Part shown: positions 53,172 through 61,978 of the stretch, one piece after another
How positions within the stretch are numbered: the stretch's first letter is position 1
Layout of the letters: each line of letters opens with the position of its first letter
Source: CAVQLX01 sp963811605
GTDB taxonomy: Bacteria; Desulfobacterota; Binatia; DP-6
Assembly (NCBI GenBank): GCA_963811605.1
Contig: CAWESA010000022.1
Span: 155,884 to 219,883, forward strand
Direction of reading: 5' to 3'
DNA length: 64,000 nucleotides
Notes under the pieces: model-generated
The model's database searches: none
What the model was told of the DNA's origin: nothing
The model's input: only the letters and a program-made list of their open reading frames with translations
Position numbers and translations under genes: made by a program

Positions 53172-55545
53172 CGCGCGGCTGTTCGTCGCCGTCGCCCTGG
53201 TGACGACGGCGCTCGGCGCTGCGGCGGTGCTCGACTCCCTGCTCCATGTGGGGCACACGTTTCCCGGCTTCGTGGTGTGGAAGAATCTGGTCGTGGTCGC
53301 GCTCGGCCGTCCGAGCTGGACGGGCGTCGCGGCGCAGGTTCCCTATCGCGACCATGTGACCGCCGTGGGGGGTGCCCCGGTCGGCACGCGCGCCGCGCTC
53401 TCACGCATCGTCACCGCCGCCCCGCCCGGCACGCCCCACCGCTACGACTTCGACGGCCCGACCGGCGCGACGTCGCGCACGGTGCCCAGCATGCGCCTCA
53501 AGCTCCACGACTGGGCGGCGACCATGGGAGTCTACGTCCTGAACGGCGTGGCCTTTCTCGCCGTCGCGCTCGCCGCCTTCTACCTGAAGCCGGAATCGAT
53601 CCAGAGCCGGGCGCTGCTCGCCTTCGGAGCGGTGTGGGGGCTCGCGCTCCTGCTCGCCGTCGATGCGTTCACCGGCGGCTGGCTCGAGCCCCTCGGCCTC
53701 GTCCTGGAATCGCTGGCGCCGGCCGCCGTGCTTCACCTCGCATGCACGTTCCCGGAGCCGCGCATCCGCTCGGCTCGCCCCCTCGTCGCGCTGTACGCCG
53801 CCGGCCTCGCCATCGGCCTCACACAGGTGTGGGCGTACTGGCGCTCCTATCGCCTGCTGCTCGCCGTGAACGACGCCGTGTACCTGGCGCTCGCTGGCGC
53901 GGGCGTGGTGGCGATCTGGTCGATCGCGGCCGCGGCCTTCGGGAGGCGGGTCACTCCGCTCGGCCGGCGGCGCGCACGGGTGGTGCTGGCGGGCGCCATC
54001 ATCGCCTTCGGACTCCCGCTCCCCGCGCTGCTGGCGTTCTTCCTCACCGATCTACCGGTCTCGTTCAGCCTGCTCACCCTCACCGGCTTCGTCTTCCCGC
54101 TCTCCATCGGCTACGCGGTGATCCGGCACGACCTTTTCGAGGCCGACCGCTTCGTCAAGCAGTCGCTGGTCTGGGCGGCGCTGACGGCGCTCGTGGCGCT
54201 CGCCTACGGCGCGAGCGTGCTGGCGGCCGACCGTCTGGCTGCGGGTCTCGATCTGCGCCAGTCCCCGCTCTTCCCGATCGCGTTCGTCATCCTCGTCCTC
54301 GCCACCATCACCCCGCTGCGCGTTCGCGTGCAGGGCGGCGTGGACCGGCTCTTTCATCGCGGGCGCATCGACTACAAGGAGACGATCGCCCACGCCAGCG
54401 AGCGGATGACGACGCTGCTCGACCGCGGCGCGATCGTCCGCCACGTGCTGGCGACCATGCGCGACGTCCTGCACCTCGACGGGCCGTCGCTCTGGGAGCT
54501 CGAGCCGGGGTGGCTCGTGCGGCGAGGTGGGACGTCGCCGCGCATGGCCGCGGACGATCCGGGTCTCGCCGCGCTGATCGCGGTCGGGCGCCCGCTGTCG
54601 CTCGACGAGGTCGAGCAGTCGCCGCACCTGCTCGCCGCGCGCCCGGCGCTGCGCCGCCTCTTCGCCGCGATCGACGCGGTGCTGGCCGTTCCGATGCTGC
54701 GCGAGGGTCGCGTGACGGGCTGCCTCGCCATGCGTGGCAAGGCGTCCGGGGGCGCCCTCTCGTCGGACGACCTCGACGTCCTCCGCACCCTCGCCAACGA
54801 GAGCGCCGTGGCGCTCGCCAACGCCACGGCGGTCGACCAGCTCGGCGAGGCCCGCGAGCAGCTCGCGCGCGCCGAGCGCCTCGCCGCCATCGGCGAGCTG
54901 TCCACGGCGGTCGCGCACGGCATCCGCAACCCGCTCGCCGGGATTCGACTGGCCGCCCAGCTCGGTCTCGAGACCGCCGGCGCCGACGCCGTGCGCGAGA
55001 ACCTCGAGGACGTCCTGCGCGCCGTCGACAAGCTCGAGACGCAGGTGCGCGGGGTTCTGGATTTCGCCAGGCCATTCGAGCCCCGTCTCGAGCCGGTGGC
55101 AGTGGCGGACCTGACGCGGACCGTCCTCGAGGCGGCCGCCGGTCGCTTGCGCGGCGCGCGGGTGACGGTTGGTGTGGACGTGCCGTCGTCGCTGCCGCCG
55201 GTGCTCGCCGACCCGGCTCATCTCGCACAGGCGCTGCAGGAGCTGATCGCGAACGCGATCGACGCCATGCCACAGGGCGGACGGATCACGATCGATGCGC
55301 GGGCGGAGAACGGTGACACGCCCCTCGTCCGCCTGGCGGTCGAGGACGAAGGAGCCGGCGTACCTCCCGATGGGGCGGATCGCATCTTCCAGCTCTTCAC
55401 CACGACGAAGGAGACGGGAACGGGCGTTGGGCTGGCGGTAGTCCGCAAGATCGTCGAGCGCCATGGCGGCCGGGTGGTGCTCGACGCTCGCCCCGGTCGC
55501 GGCGCGCGCTTCGTTCTCGAGCTCCCGGCCGCCAGCGGCGCGTAA
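53143..55545 (+). CDS. Membrane sensor histidine kinase, second of the PDZ-like/7TM type
   Basis: 800 residues. The order matches the kinase at 44575: TM, extracytoplasmic PDZ-like region (FPGFVVWKNLVVVALGRPSW, residues ~45-120), about seven TM segments (~125-400), GAF-like domain (~420-560), then HisKA with AVAHGIRNPLAG (His592) and an ATPase domain (LQELIANAIDAMPQ, EDEGAGVPP, GTGVGLAVVRKI). The phosphoacceptor helix has HGIRNP instead of HEINNP, a NtrB/AtoS-like form. No response regulator follows; the NtrC-type regulator at 58200 is the nearest candidate partner. Confidence 0.9.
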   Translation: MLARFRRRADARLFVAVALVTTALGAAAVLDSLLHVGHTFPGFVVWKNLVVVALGRPSWTGVAAQVPYRDHVTAVGGAPVGTRAALSRIVTAAPPGTPHRYDFDGPTGATSRTVPSMRLKLHDWAATMGVYVLNGVAFLAVALAAFYLKPESIQSRALLAFGAVWGLALLLAVDAFTGGWLEPLGLVLESLAPAAVLHLACTFPEPRIRSARPLVALYAAGLAIGLTQVWAYWRSYRLLLAVNDAVYLALAGAGVVAIWSIAAAAFGRRVTPLGRRRARVVLAGAIIAFGLPLPALLAFFLTDLPVSFSLLTLTGFVFPLSIGYAVIRHDLFEADRFVKQSLVWAALTALVALAYGASVLAADRLAAGLDLRQSPLFPIAFVILVLATITPLRVRVQGGVDRLFHRGRIDYKETIAHASERMTTLLDRGAIVRHVLATMRDVLHLDGPSLWELEPGWLVRRGGTSPRMAADDPGLAALIAVGRPLSLDEVEQSPHLLAARPALRRLFAAIDAVLAVPMLREGRVTGCLAMRGKASGGALSSDDLDVLRTLANESAVALANATAVDQLGEAREQLARAERLAAIGELSTAVAHGIRNPLAGIRLAAQLGLETAGADAVRENLEDVLRAVDKLETQVRGVLDFARPFEPRLEPVAVADLTRTVLEAAAGRLRGARVTVGVDVPSSLPPVLADPAHLAQALQELIANAIDAMPQGGRITIDARAENGDTPLVRLAVEDEGAGVPPDGADRIFQLFTTTKETGTGVGLAVVRKIVERHGGRVVLDARPGRGARFVLELPAASGA

Positions 55546-55551
55546 GCGCGC

Positions 55552-57612
55552 CTATCGGACGATCAGCGTCGCCACCGGGCCGGTCCCGGTGCGCTTCGCC
55601 TTGTTGCGGGCGGTGACCCGTACGGGGACGTTCCCGGGTGCCACCGGTTTGAGACGCAGCGTGCCGGTGAACACGCCGTCGCCCGCGATGGCGTCGCCCT
55701 TCCTGCCGCTGTCACGGAGCGTTCCGGCACGGCGGAAGCCGCGGCCGAGATCGACCTGCACGGCGACGCGCCGTAGCGGGCAGTCGTCGAACACGCGCGC
55801 GGTCACGCCGATGGACGAGCGGACTCCCGCGGGCGCCGTCGTTGCTGCCAGGGCCGGCGAGAGCACCGATGGCGGGGCCCCGTTCACGATGGGCAACGAG
55901 AAGAAGAACGGCGTGGCGGCGCCGGAGTCGTTCCGCGCGTCCACCGTGATCGAGAGCACGCCGGGGTCCGGCCGCTGCAGCGAGAACGATCCGGACCACG
56001 CGGGGCCCGCGGGCAGCGGCATGCCCGGCGGCAGATTCGACGGTGAGAGCGCCAGCGTTCGCACCGGGAGGCCGTTCACCGCGAGCGTCGCGGACACCAG
56101 GGCGGCGCCATCCACCACGGCGGCGACGGTGCGCCGGATCGGACACCGCCGGACGACCGCCGGCTGGCCGTCGAGTGCGGCGCCGCGGATTGCCGGCGGG
56201 GTGGACGTCGGGGGAAGCGTGGTGGAGGTCGGGAGCGTCGTCGACGTGGGCAGCGTGGTCGCTGTGACCAGAGTGGTCGACGTGGCGCCGCCGCCCGTGC
56301 CCGGCGTCATTCCGACGGCGAGCCGTTCCACGGGGACGCCACCCAGCACGACGCTCACCGTCGACGCCGCCGTGCCCGCGTCGTTGACGCCGCCGGCATC
56401 GTCGATCGTGAGCGCGACGCCGGCGGCCGTGTCCAGCGCCACGATCTCGCAGGCCGGGTCGCCGTCGGCGTCGGGCGCGGCAATGGCCAGACCGGGACCG
56501 GCGACCACCGTGGCCGTGGTCCCGGGCGGCGGGTCGGTCACGTTGTCGAGGGCGTCCACCGGAACGAGCTGCACCGTGGCACCGCCGCCGGCACCGTCGT
56601 CGGCGAGCGTGATCGCTGGCTGGGGCTCGAGCAGCGCGCCCCCGGCACCCCGGGAGACGTCCGCCTCGACCTCGTCAGAGTATCCCGTGAGAGCCGCGGG
56701 CCTCAGGAAGCGCGCCCGCGAGACCGCGCCGCCCACGACGACGGCGCGGTCGATCGTGACGCTGCTGCCGTCGGTGGGGAGCGCGAAGGGTGTCCCGAGC
56801 ACCGGATCGAGCACCGTGACGTCGAAGGCGGGTTCGATCTCGACGCCAAGGCGCTCGTGCGGGTCGGCCGCGCCGCCCCGGCCTCCGCCGTCGACCACGC
56901 GTTTCGGGTCGAGACGCGGGAACATCGGCAGCAGCGTCGCGACGCCGGGACCGTCGGGGACGACGCCTTCGAGGAACGCCGGGCTGAAGGGGCCCACGTA
57001 GGCCAGCGCGGTGAGAACGACCGTGAGGCCGCCGGCGGACGCGGGAGCGCCCTTCCAGACGGCGAGCGTGCCCTCCGCTACGCCGCCATCGAACACCGCC
57101 ACCTGCCGGCCGACCAGGAAGACGGCCTCCTGGAGCTCGCGCGCGTCGTCGGCCGTGCCGTCGGCCGCCGTGGGTCCGACGACGCCGTCGCCGTCGAGGT
57201 CGGCCCACGCGGCGACCACGACCGGGATGCCGTCGAGGCTGGTGCCGCCGAGCGGGGCACCGATGCCGGGACTCCCGGTGGACGCGACCACGGTGAAGGG
57301 AATCTCGCTGCCCGCGGCGACGTGCAGGCCGCCCGCCGTGACGACCGGGGGCGTCGCGACCGGCGGCGGGATCACGGGGCCGATGCCGAGACTCGCCGCG
57401 CGCACGACCATGTCGACGTCGCCCACGGTCCCCGGGACGACGATTGGCGGGTCGAACTTGCCGTCGGGCTGCGGCAGGATCAGTGGCACGCCGGGCAAAA
57501 TGGCATACGGCCGTCCGCTACCGGGATCGACGGGATCGCCGTCGAAGATGGTGGCGGCGCGGCCGGTGCTCGCCGCGAGCGCGATGAGCGCGACGACAGC
57601 GAGCCTCTTCAC
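55552..57612 (-). CDS. Large secreted protein with Thr-rich TTLP linker
   Basis: 686 residues. A signal peptide (1-19) leads to a beta-rich N-terminal part (~20-430, Gly/Asp/Val-rich, e.g. LDGDGVVGPTAADGTADD, a possible Ca-binding loop). A low-complexity linker of TTLPTST-type repeats (~440-475) follows, then two immunoglobulin-like C-terminal domains (~480-686; SGSFSLQRPDPGVLSITVDA, KGDAIAGDGVFTGTLRLKPV). The latter segment resembles choice-of-anchor/Dockerin-style extracellular domains. Its start overlaps the stop of the smaller secreted protein (ATGA). Function unknown; possibly a surface adhesin-like protein. Confidence 0.7.
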   Translation of the reverse strand: MKRLAVVALIALAASTGRAATIFDGDPVDPGSGRPYAILPGVPLILPQPDGKFDPPIVVPGTVGDVDMVVRAASLGIGPVIPPPVATPPVVTAGGLHVAAGSEIPFTVVASTGSPGIGAPLGGTSLDGIPVVVAAWADLDGDGVVGPTAADGTADDARELQEAVFLVGRQVAVFDGGVAEGTLAVWKGAPASAGGLTVVLTALAYVGPFSPAFLEGVVPDGPGVATLLPMFPRLDPKRVVDGGGRGGAADPHERLGVEIEPAFDVTVLDPVLGTPFALPTDGSSVTIDRAVVVGGAVSRARFLRPAALTGYSDEVEADVSRGAGGALLEPQPAITLADDGAGGGATVQLVPVDALDNVTDPPPGTTATVVAGPGLAIAAPDADGDPACEIVALDTAAGVALTIDDAGGVNDAGTAASTVSVVLGGVPVERLAVGMTPGTGGGATSTTLVTATTLPTSTTLPTSTTLPPTSTPPAIRGAALDGQPAVVRRCPIRRTVAAVVDGAALVSATLAVNGLPVRTLALSPSNLPPGMPLPAGPAWSGSFSLQRPDPGVLSITVDARNDSGAATPFFFSLPIVNGAPPSVLSPALAATTAPAGVRSSIGVTARVFDDCPLRRVAVQVDLGRGFRRAGTLRDSGRKGDAIAGDGVFTGTLRLKPVAPGNVPVRVTARNKAKRTGTGPVATLIVR

Positions 57613-58091
57613 GGCAGCACCAGTGCGAGCGGGTTCGAGAGCACCGGCTCTTCTGGCAGCACCGTGAAGACCTGGGCGGTCGCGCCGCCGGAGGTGAACT
57701 CCGCCGGCAGCGAGACCAGGGCGTGCGTCGCGGTGAAGGTCACGATGCGCACGTCGGGCGGGGCGAGAGCGCCGGCCCCGAGGAAGGCAGGCAGCTCGCC
57801 GAGGGCGAGCTGACCGTCGGCGAGGAGCGACGTGGTCCCCGTGCGCGCCGTGTCGCCGATCGTGAAGCGCACGAAGCGCGTCCCCTGGAAGACGACGAGC
57901 TGGAGCGGATAGCCGACCTGGACCGCGTTGGCGAAGTCGAAGGTGCCTTCGATGGTCACCGCGACGCGCCCGTCTACACGTGTCGCGCTGGCCGCCGAGA
58001 CGACGAGCGTGGGGCTGGTGGCGCTCGGCCGGCCCGGTATCGGGCCGAGGAGCAGCAGCGCGAGCACGAGGGGGAGGACAGGACGCATCAT
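57609..58091 (-). CDS. Secreted beta-rich protein
   Basis: 160 residues with a signal peptide (MMRPVLPLVLALLLLGPIPG). The mature part is a beta-rich unit (VAVTIEGTFDFANAVQVGYP, LQLVVFQGTRFVRFTIGD) of no known family. It is translationally coupled to the 686-residue secreted protein that follows, so the two are probably exported together. Two adjacent ATGs occur at 58091 and 58088. A sigma-54-like element sits 17 bases upstream, and the NtrC-type regulator gene ends 108 bases upstream on the same strand. Confidence 0.7.
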   Translation of the reverse strand: MMRPVLPLVLALLLLGPIPGRPSATSPTLVVSAASATRVDGRVAVTIEGTFDFANAVQVGYPLQLVVFQGTRFVRFTIGDTARTGTTSLLADGQLALGELPAFLGAGALAPPDVRIVTFTATHALVSLPAEFTSGGATAQVFTVLPEEPVLSNPLALVLP

Positions 58092-58107
58092 GGGTCGGGA
58101 AGATTCA

Positions 58108-58123
58108 AGCAAAGCCGGTGCCT
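58108..58123 (-). promoter_or_regulatory. Candidate sigma-54 promoter of the secreted-protein operon
   Basis: Minus strand AGGCAC-CGGCT-TTGCT: -24 box 58123-58118, -12 box 58112-58108, GG and GC ten bases apart; one mismatch to TGGCAC. The predicted start (~58097) is only six bases before the ATG, with no Shine-Dalgarno sequence, so it is a weaker candidate than those at 26272 and 59718. Confidence 0.45.
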
Positions 58124-58199
58124 GCGGGGAATCGTCGAAAAGATCTCGTCCGGGTGTGCCGCTGGTGAGCGGGTGGGGGATATTGCACACTCCCGGGGG

Positions 58200-59588
58200 C
58201 TACTGGCCCAGCCCGAACTTCTCCATGCGATAGCGCAAGGTGTCGCGCGAGACCCCGAGCAGCCTGGCGGCCGCACTCTGGTTGCCGCCCGATTTCTCGA
58301 GGGCGGCGAGGAGCACGGCGCGCTCGACCGCCTCGAGCGCGAGCCCGCCGTCGGGGATGTCGACCCGCACCTCGCCGGAAGGGGCGACGACCAGGTGGCC
58401 GGCGGCGGGGTTCGGCGCGCCGATCCCGAGATCGTCGGCGGAAAGGGGCTCGGCGTCCGAGAAGAGCACGGCGCGCTCCATCACATTCGCCAGCTCGCGG
58501 ACGTTGCCGGGCCAGCGGTGGGCCTGGATGGCCGCCTCGGCATCGGCAGACAGCGTGCGCGGTCCGCTGCCGTAGCGGCGCGCGGCCGCGTCGAGGAAAT
58601 GGCGGGCGAGCAGGACGACGTCGCGGCCGCGCTCGCGCAGGGGCGGGATACGGATGACAGCCACGGCGAGGCGCTGGTGCAGATCTTCGCGGAACTCGCC
58701 CAGCGCGACGGCGGCCTCGAGGTCGCGACTCGTGGCCGCGATCATCTGGACGTCCACCGCGCGCGCGCTGGTCGCCCCCACGCGACGCACTGTCTTCTCG
58801 TCGATCACCTTCAGGAACTTCGACTGCAGGGTCTGCGAAATGTGGCCGATCTCGTCGAGGAAGACGGCGCCGCCGTCGGCCGCCTCGAAGAGGCCGGCGC
58901 GGCCCGACTTGGCGTCGGTGAAAGCGCCCTTGTCGTGCCCGAACAGCTCGGCTTCCACGAGCGTCTCGGTCAGCGCCGAGCAGTTGACCTCGATGAACGG
59001 GGCGTTGCTACGACCGCCGGCGGCGTGGAGCGCGCGCGCCACGTGCCCCTTGCCGGTGCCGGTCTCGCCGAGGAGCAGGACGGTGGGCGCCGTCCCGCCG
59101 GTGCCCCGGGTCGCGCTCGCGAGTCGATCGACGAGCGTACGCAATCGGGCAATGGCCTCAGATTCTCCGAGGATGTTGCCCCCCGCCTTCTCGCGGGCCC
59201 GATAGTAGGCGATCTCGCGCCGCTCGCGGCTGGCGCCGAGCGCGCGCTCGACCCTGAGGCGGATCTCGTCCAGCTCCAGCGGCTTCTGGATGAAATCCCG
59301 CGCGCCGCGCTTCATCGCCTCGACGGCCTCCGCGACCGACCCGTGCCCGGTCATCATGATCACCGGCAGGTCCGGGTTCGCCGCGGCGAGATCGGCGAGG
59401 ACGTCGAGGCCGCTGCCGTCCGGCAGGCGAAGATCGAGCAGGACGACGTCGGGCGCCATGTCGGACGCCAGCCGGCGGGCCTCGTGCATGCTCGCAGCCT
59501 GCCGCGTGGTCCAGCCTCGCGCCGCGAAGGCCTTGGCGAGGTTCCTCGCGAGGATCGCCTCGTCTTCGATGATCAGCAGCGTTGGCAT
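58200..59588 (-). CDS. NtrC-type response regulator, GAFTDA variant
   Basis: 462 residues from the ATG at 59588. The receiver domain has LLIIEDEAIL, Asp52 in VVLLDLRLPD and FIQKPLEL. The AAA+ domain has GETGTGKGH, LFGHDKGAFTDAKSG where GAFTDA replaces GAFTGA, GGAVFLDEIGHI and RWPGNVRELANVMERA. The Fis-type HTH at the C-terminus is NQSAAARLLGVSRDTLRYRM. GAFTDA is a recurring variant of the sigma-54-contact loop in this family. It is divergent from the Cys-rich secreted gene, with a dyad and a sigma-54 promoter between. Confidence 0.92.
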   Translation of the reverse strand: MPTLLIIEDEAILARNLAKAFAARGWTTRQAASMHEARRLASDMAPDVVLLDLRLPDGSGLDVLADLAAANPDLPVIMMTGHGSVAEAVEAMKRGARDFIQKPLELDEIRLRVERALGASRERREIAYYRAREKAGGNILGESEAIARLRTLVDRLASATRGTGGTAPTVLLLGETGTGKGHVARALHAAGGRSNAPFIEVNCSALTETLVEAELFGHDKGAFTDAKSGRAGLFEAADGGAVFLDEIGHISQTLQSKFLKVIDEKTVRRVGATSARAVDVQMIAATSRDLEAAVALGEFREDLHQRLAVAVIRIPPLRERGRDVVLLARHFLDAAARRYGSGPRTLSADAEAAIQAHRWPGNVRELANVMERAVLFSDAEPLSADDLGIGAPNPAAGHLVVAPSGEVRVDIPDGGLALEAVERAVLLAALEKSGGNQSAAARLLGVSRDTLRYRMEKFGLGQ

Positions 59589-59617
59589 GGTGGTTGCCGC
59601 GACGCTACGGGCGGGAC

Positions 59618-59640
59618 GGGTCCGAGCGCAAGTCGGACCC
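59618..59640. promoter_or_regulatory. Enhancer-like dyad for the GAFTDA regulator
   Basis: Perfect 8-bp arms GGGTCCGA (59618-59625) and TCGGACCC (59633-59640) with a seven-base spacer. It lies about 104 to 126 bases upstream of the start predicted from the sigma-54 promoter at 59718, the usual place for an activator site, and about 30 bases from the regulator's own start codon. Confidence 0.7.
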
Positions 59641-59717
59641 TGGGCCATCTCGCCCGCCGCCTGCGGCCTTTCCCCCATGGACGATCGGCCCCGTACCGAT
59701 TCTCGTGGCCTCCCGGC

Positions 59718-59733
59718 TGGCACGGCGGCTGCT
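59718..59733 (+). promoter_or_regulatory. Sigma-54 promoter of the Cys-rich repeat gene
   Basis: TGGCAC-GGCGG-CTGCT: a perfect -24 box and a -12 box with one mismatch (C for T), GG and GC ten bases apart. The expected start near 59744 leaves a 38-base leader with AAAGGAGG before the ATG at 59782. Confidence 0.75.
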
Positions 59734-59781
59734 CTTGCGTCCCGCACGGGCACTCACCCGTCAGAAAAAAGGAGGATCACG

Positions 59782-60984
59782 ATGGACTCGAACCGGACAT
59801 GGACCGCCGCGCTGGGCGCGATCGTGCTCACGGGCCTCGCGTTGCTGGCGCCGGCCGCCGCCGGCGCCAAGGGCATCAAGATTCGTCAGACGCTCGGCGT
59901 GACCGGAGCCGACGACAATGCCAGCGGCCAGCTGAAGGCCGACATCCGGGCGGGCGGCGCGGGGCTGCGCGGCAAGCTCGAGGTGAAGACGCGCGGGCTT
60001 GCCCCCTCGACGACCTACGATGTCACGCTCGACGGCGTCCGCATCGGATCGTTCACCACCAGCCGGAACGGTACCGGCAAGGCCACGTTCGACACGCGGC
60101 CGCGCGGTAAGAAGCAGCTTCTCGGCGTCGATCCGCGCGGGATGCTGGCGGCGGTGGTGGCAGGCGACGGCTCCGTCGTGCTGCAGACGGCAGTGTCGGC
60201 CGGATCGATCGATCCGAGCAAGGTGCGCTGTTGCATGCCGGACGACTCCGGACCGGAGTGCGAGGATCGCACGTCCGCGGAGTGTACGGCAGCCGGCGGC
60301 GTCGATCTGGGACCCGGCTCGTGCCTCCCGAACCCGTGCAGCGACGGTGGCCCGCCTCCCGGTGGCGACATCCGCTGCTGCCTGCCGGACGACTCCGGGC
60401 CGGAGTGTGAGGACCGCACGCCCGCCGAATGTAGCGCACAGGGCGGCGTCAACATCGGCGCCGGATCGTGCACACCCAATCCGTGCGGGACGGCGACGCC
60501 GCCACCGGACGCCGACATCCGGTGCTGCCTGCCGGACGACTCCGGGCCGGAGTGCGAGGACCGTACGCCGGCCGAATGCGTCGCCCAGGGCGGCGTGAAC
60601 ATCGGCAGCGGGAGCTGCGTGCCGAACCCCTGCCTCGCCGGTTCGACCACCACGACGACGCTGCCGCCGGTCGCGGCCGTGCTCGTCACCTGCGAGCGGC
60701 GCGCCGATCGTTCCAAGGTCTCGGTGAACGGCAACGATCTCGCGGCCGGCTCCTACTCGGCGCGTATCGCGTCCGGGGCGAACACCGCGACCAGTGGCTC
60801 GCAGCCGACCATCGGCGACGAGGCGGAGTTCGACTTCGACAGCGAGCCGGATGACATCGCGGCGGGGGCCACGCCGATCGGCGCCGGCTTCATCCAGGGC
60901 GCGTTGCCCCAGGTGACGGCAGAGATACTCGACGTCGGTGGGGTGGTGGTGGCGCAGGCGACCGCCGCGTGCCGCGACCGCTGA
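59782..60984 (+). CDS. Secreted Cys-rich triple-repeat protein under sigma-54 control
   Basis: 400 residues with a signal peptide (1-29) and a strong ribosome site (AAAGGAGG). Residues ~30-145 form a beta-rich domain. Three Cys-rich repeats of exactly 49 residues follow, each starting RCC(M/L)PDDSGPECEDRT and ending SC(x)PNPC, from residue 149. A TTTTTLPP linker and a short C-terminal beta domain (~310-400) complete it. Each repeat has six Cys, so three disulphides are likely. No enzyme motif is visible. Divergent from its likely activator at 58200. Confidence 0.78.
   Translation: MDSNRTWTAALGAIVLTGLALLAPAAAGAKGIKIRQTLGVTGADDNASGQLKADIRAGGAGLRGKLEVKTRGLAPSTTYDVTLDGVRIGSFTTSRNGTGKATFDTRPRGKKQLLGVDPRGMLAAVVAGDGSVVLQTAVSAGSIDPSKVRCCMPDDSGPECEDRTSAECTAAGGVDLGPGSCLPNPCSDGGPPPGGDIRCCLPDDSGPECEDRTPAECSAQGGVNIGAGSCTPNPCGTATPPPDADIRCCLPDDSGPECEDRTPAECVAQGGVNIGSGSCVPNPCLAGSTTTTTLPPVAAVLVTCERRADRSKVSVNGNDLAAGSYSARIASGANTATSGSQPTIGDEAEFDFDSEPDDIAAGATPIGAGFIQGALPQVTAEILDVGGVVVAQATAACRDR
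60226..60633 (+). repeat. Three tandem 147-bp coding repeats
   Basis: Units begin at 60226, 60373 and 60520, a period of exactly 147 bp (49 codons). Copies 2 and 3 are more alike than copy 1, which reads CCMPDD and TSAECTAAGG instead of CCLPDD and TPAEC(S/V)AQGG. They encode the Cys-rich modules of the secreted protein. Confidence 0.9.
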
Positions 60985-61003
60985 CACCCCGGCACCCGCG
61001 GTA

Positions 61004-61039
61004 CGATGCCCGGGGGCGCTCCGCCGCCTCCGGGCATCG
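61004..61039. terminator. Bidirectional hairpin terminator
   Basis: A 15-bp stem (61004-61018 with 61025-61039; one G-U pair, six-base loop) lies between the convergent stops at 60984 and 61045. Very GC-rich with no T-run, but its position and strength suit termination in both directions. Confidence 0.65.
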
Positions 61040-61044
61040 CCGCG

Positions 61045-61818
61045 TCAGGATGGTCCGGGTGCGGCGCCGCGGCAGCACTCGAGGCGCGGACCCCGCGCCA
61101 CGCCCATGCGCCCGTCCTCGGCGCGCACCTCGACCTGCACGTCGGCGCAGCGCCACCGGATGGTGACGTGGTACTGGCGGTCGCCGCGCTGCCGCAGGTC
61201 GGTGGTCGTCTGCCCCTGGCGCTCGCGCAGCGTCGGGCAGTCGACGCCCTCGAGCACCAGCTGCGCCACCTGGTACGCGTCGGGCGAGAACGTCTTGGCG
61301 TCGAGCCGGACCATCTGGAAGAACGCCCAGATGCAGGTGACGATCATCGCCACCGGAACGGCGGTCAGGATGCGGCCGAGGACGGGGTAGCGTTCCCGGA
61401 GCGGCCACCATCGCTCACGCGTCAGGACCACGGCGCTGAACGTGTTGAATGCACCCCGCCCCAGGAAGACGAGTGCGAAGAGGCCGTGCGGCGCTTGCGG
61501 GCCCCAGTCGAAGAGCTGGTACACGTAGCGCGCCGGCGTGAGCCGCATCCACAGCGGGCCGACGGAGACGAAGAGCGCGATGAAGAGCAGACCGGCGAGG
61601 GCACGCGCGACCGAGACGAGCGCCACCGCGGGTCCGTCGCGCAGCAACGCCCACAGGCACCAGGCCTGCAGGACCGCGTAGCCGACGACGAAGAGCGGGG
61701 AGTCGCCGAAGTAGACGCGGTAGCGGGGGTCGACGAGCCAGGACACGAGCACCGCCAGCGCGCTCAGCAGCGTGACGGCCACGGCGAGGGCGTTCAGCCA
61801 GAGGATCACCCGGCGCAT
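61045..61818 (-). CDS. Integral membrane protein with C-terminal soluble domain, unknown
   Basis: 257 residues: five or six TM segments in the first ~180 residues (LNALAVAVTLLSALAVLVSWL, LAGLLFIALFVSVGPLW, VPVAMIVTCIWAFFQMV) and a C-terminal segment of about 70 residues with three Cys (VDCPTLRER, RWRCADVQVEV, ECCRG). No family recognised. The start is 160 bases from the SDR gene, which is transcribed the other way. That intergenic stretch (61819-61978) holds a TTGACA box at 61913-61918 but nothing else clear. Confidence 0.6.
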   Translation of the reverse strand: MRRVILWLNALAVAVTLLSALAVLVSWLVDPRYRVYFGDSPLFVVGYAVLQAWCLWALLRDGPAVALVSVARALAGLLFIALFVSVGPLWMRLTPARYVYQLFDWGPQAPHGLFALVFLGRGAFNTFSAVVLTRERWWPLRERYPVLGRILTAVPVAMIVTCIWAFFQMVRLDAKTFSPDAYQVAQLVLEGVDCPTLRERQGQTTTDLRQRGDRQYHVTIRWRCADVQVEVRAEDGRMGVARGPRLECCRGAAPGPS

Positions 61819-61978
61819 GCGGGGGGCGTCTTAGCGGAGTCGCCTAGTAGGCGCGACCGGGAGCGCATCTGCGCGGGTCGGTTCGAGGCAGCCGCTCGGC
61901 GGCCGGCTCGCCTTGACAACCTCGGAGGGGGTGGGGCAAACCCGTCCGGTTTTCCCATTTCTCAAGGAGGCATCTCGC

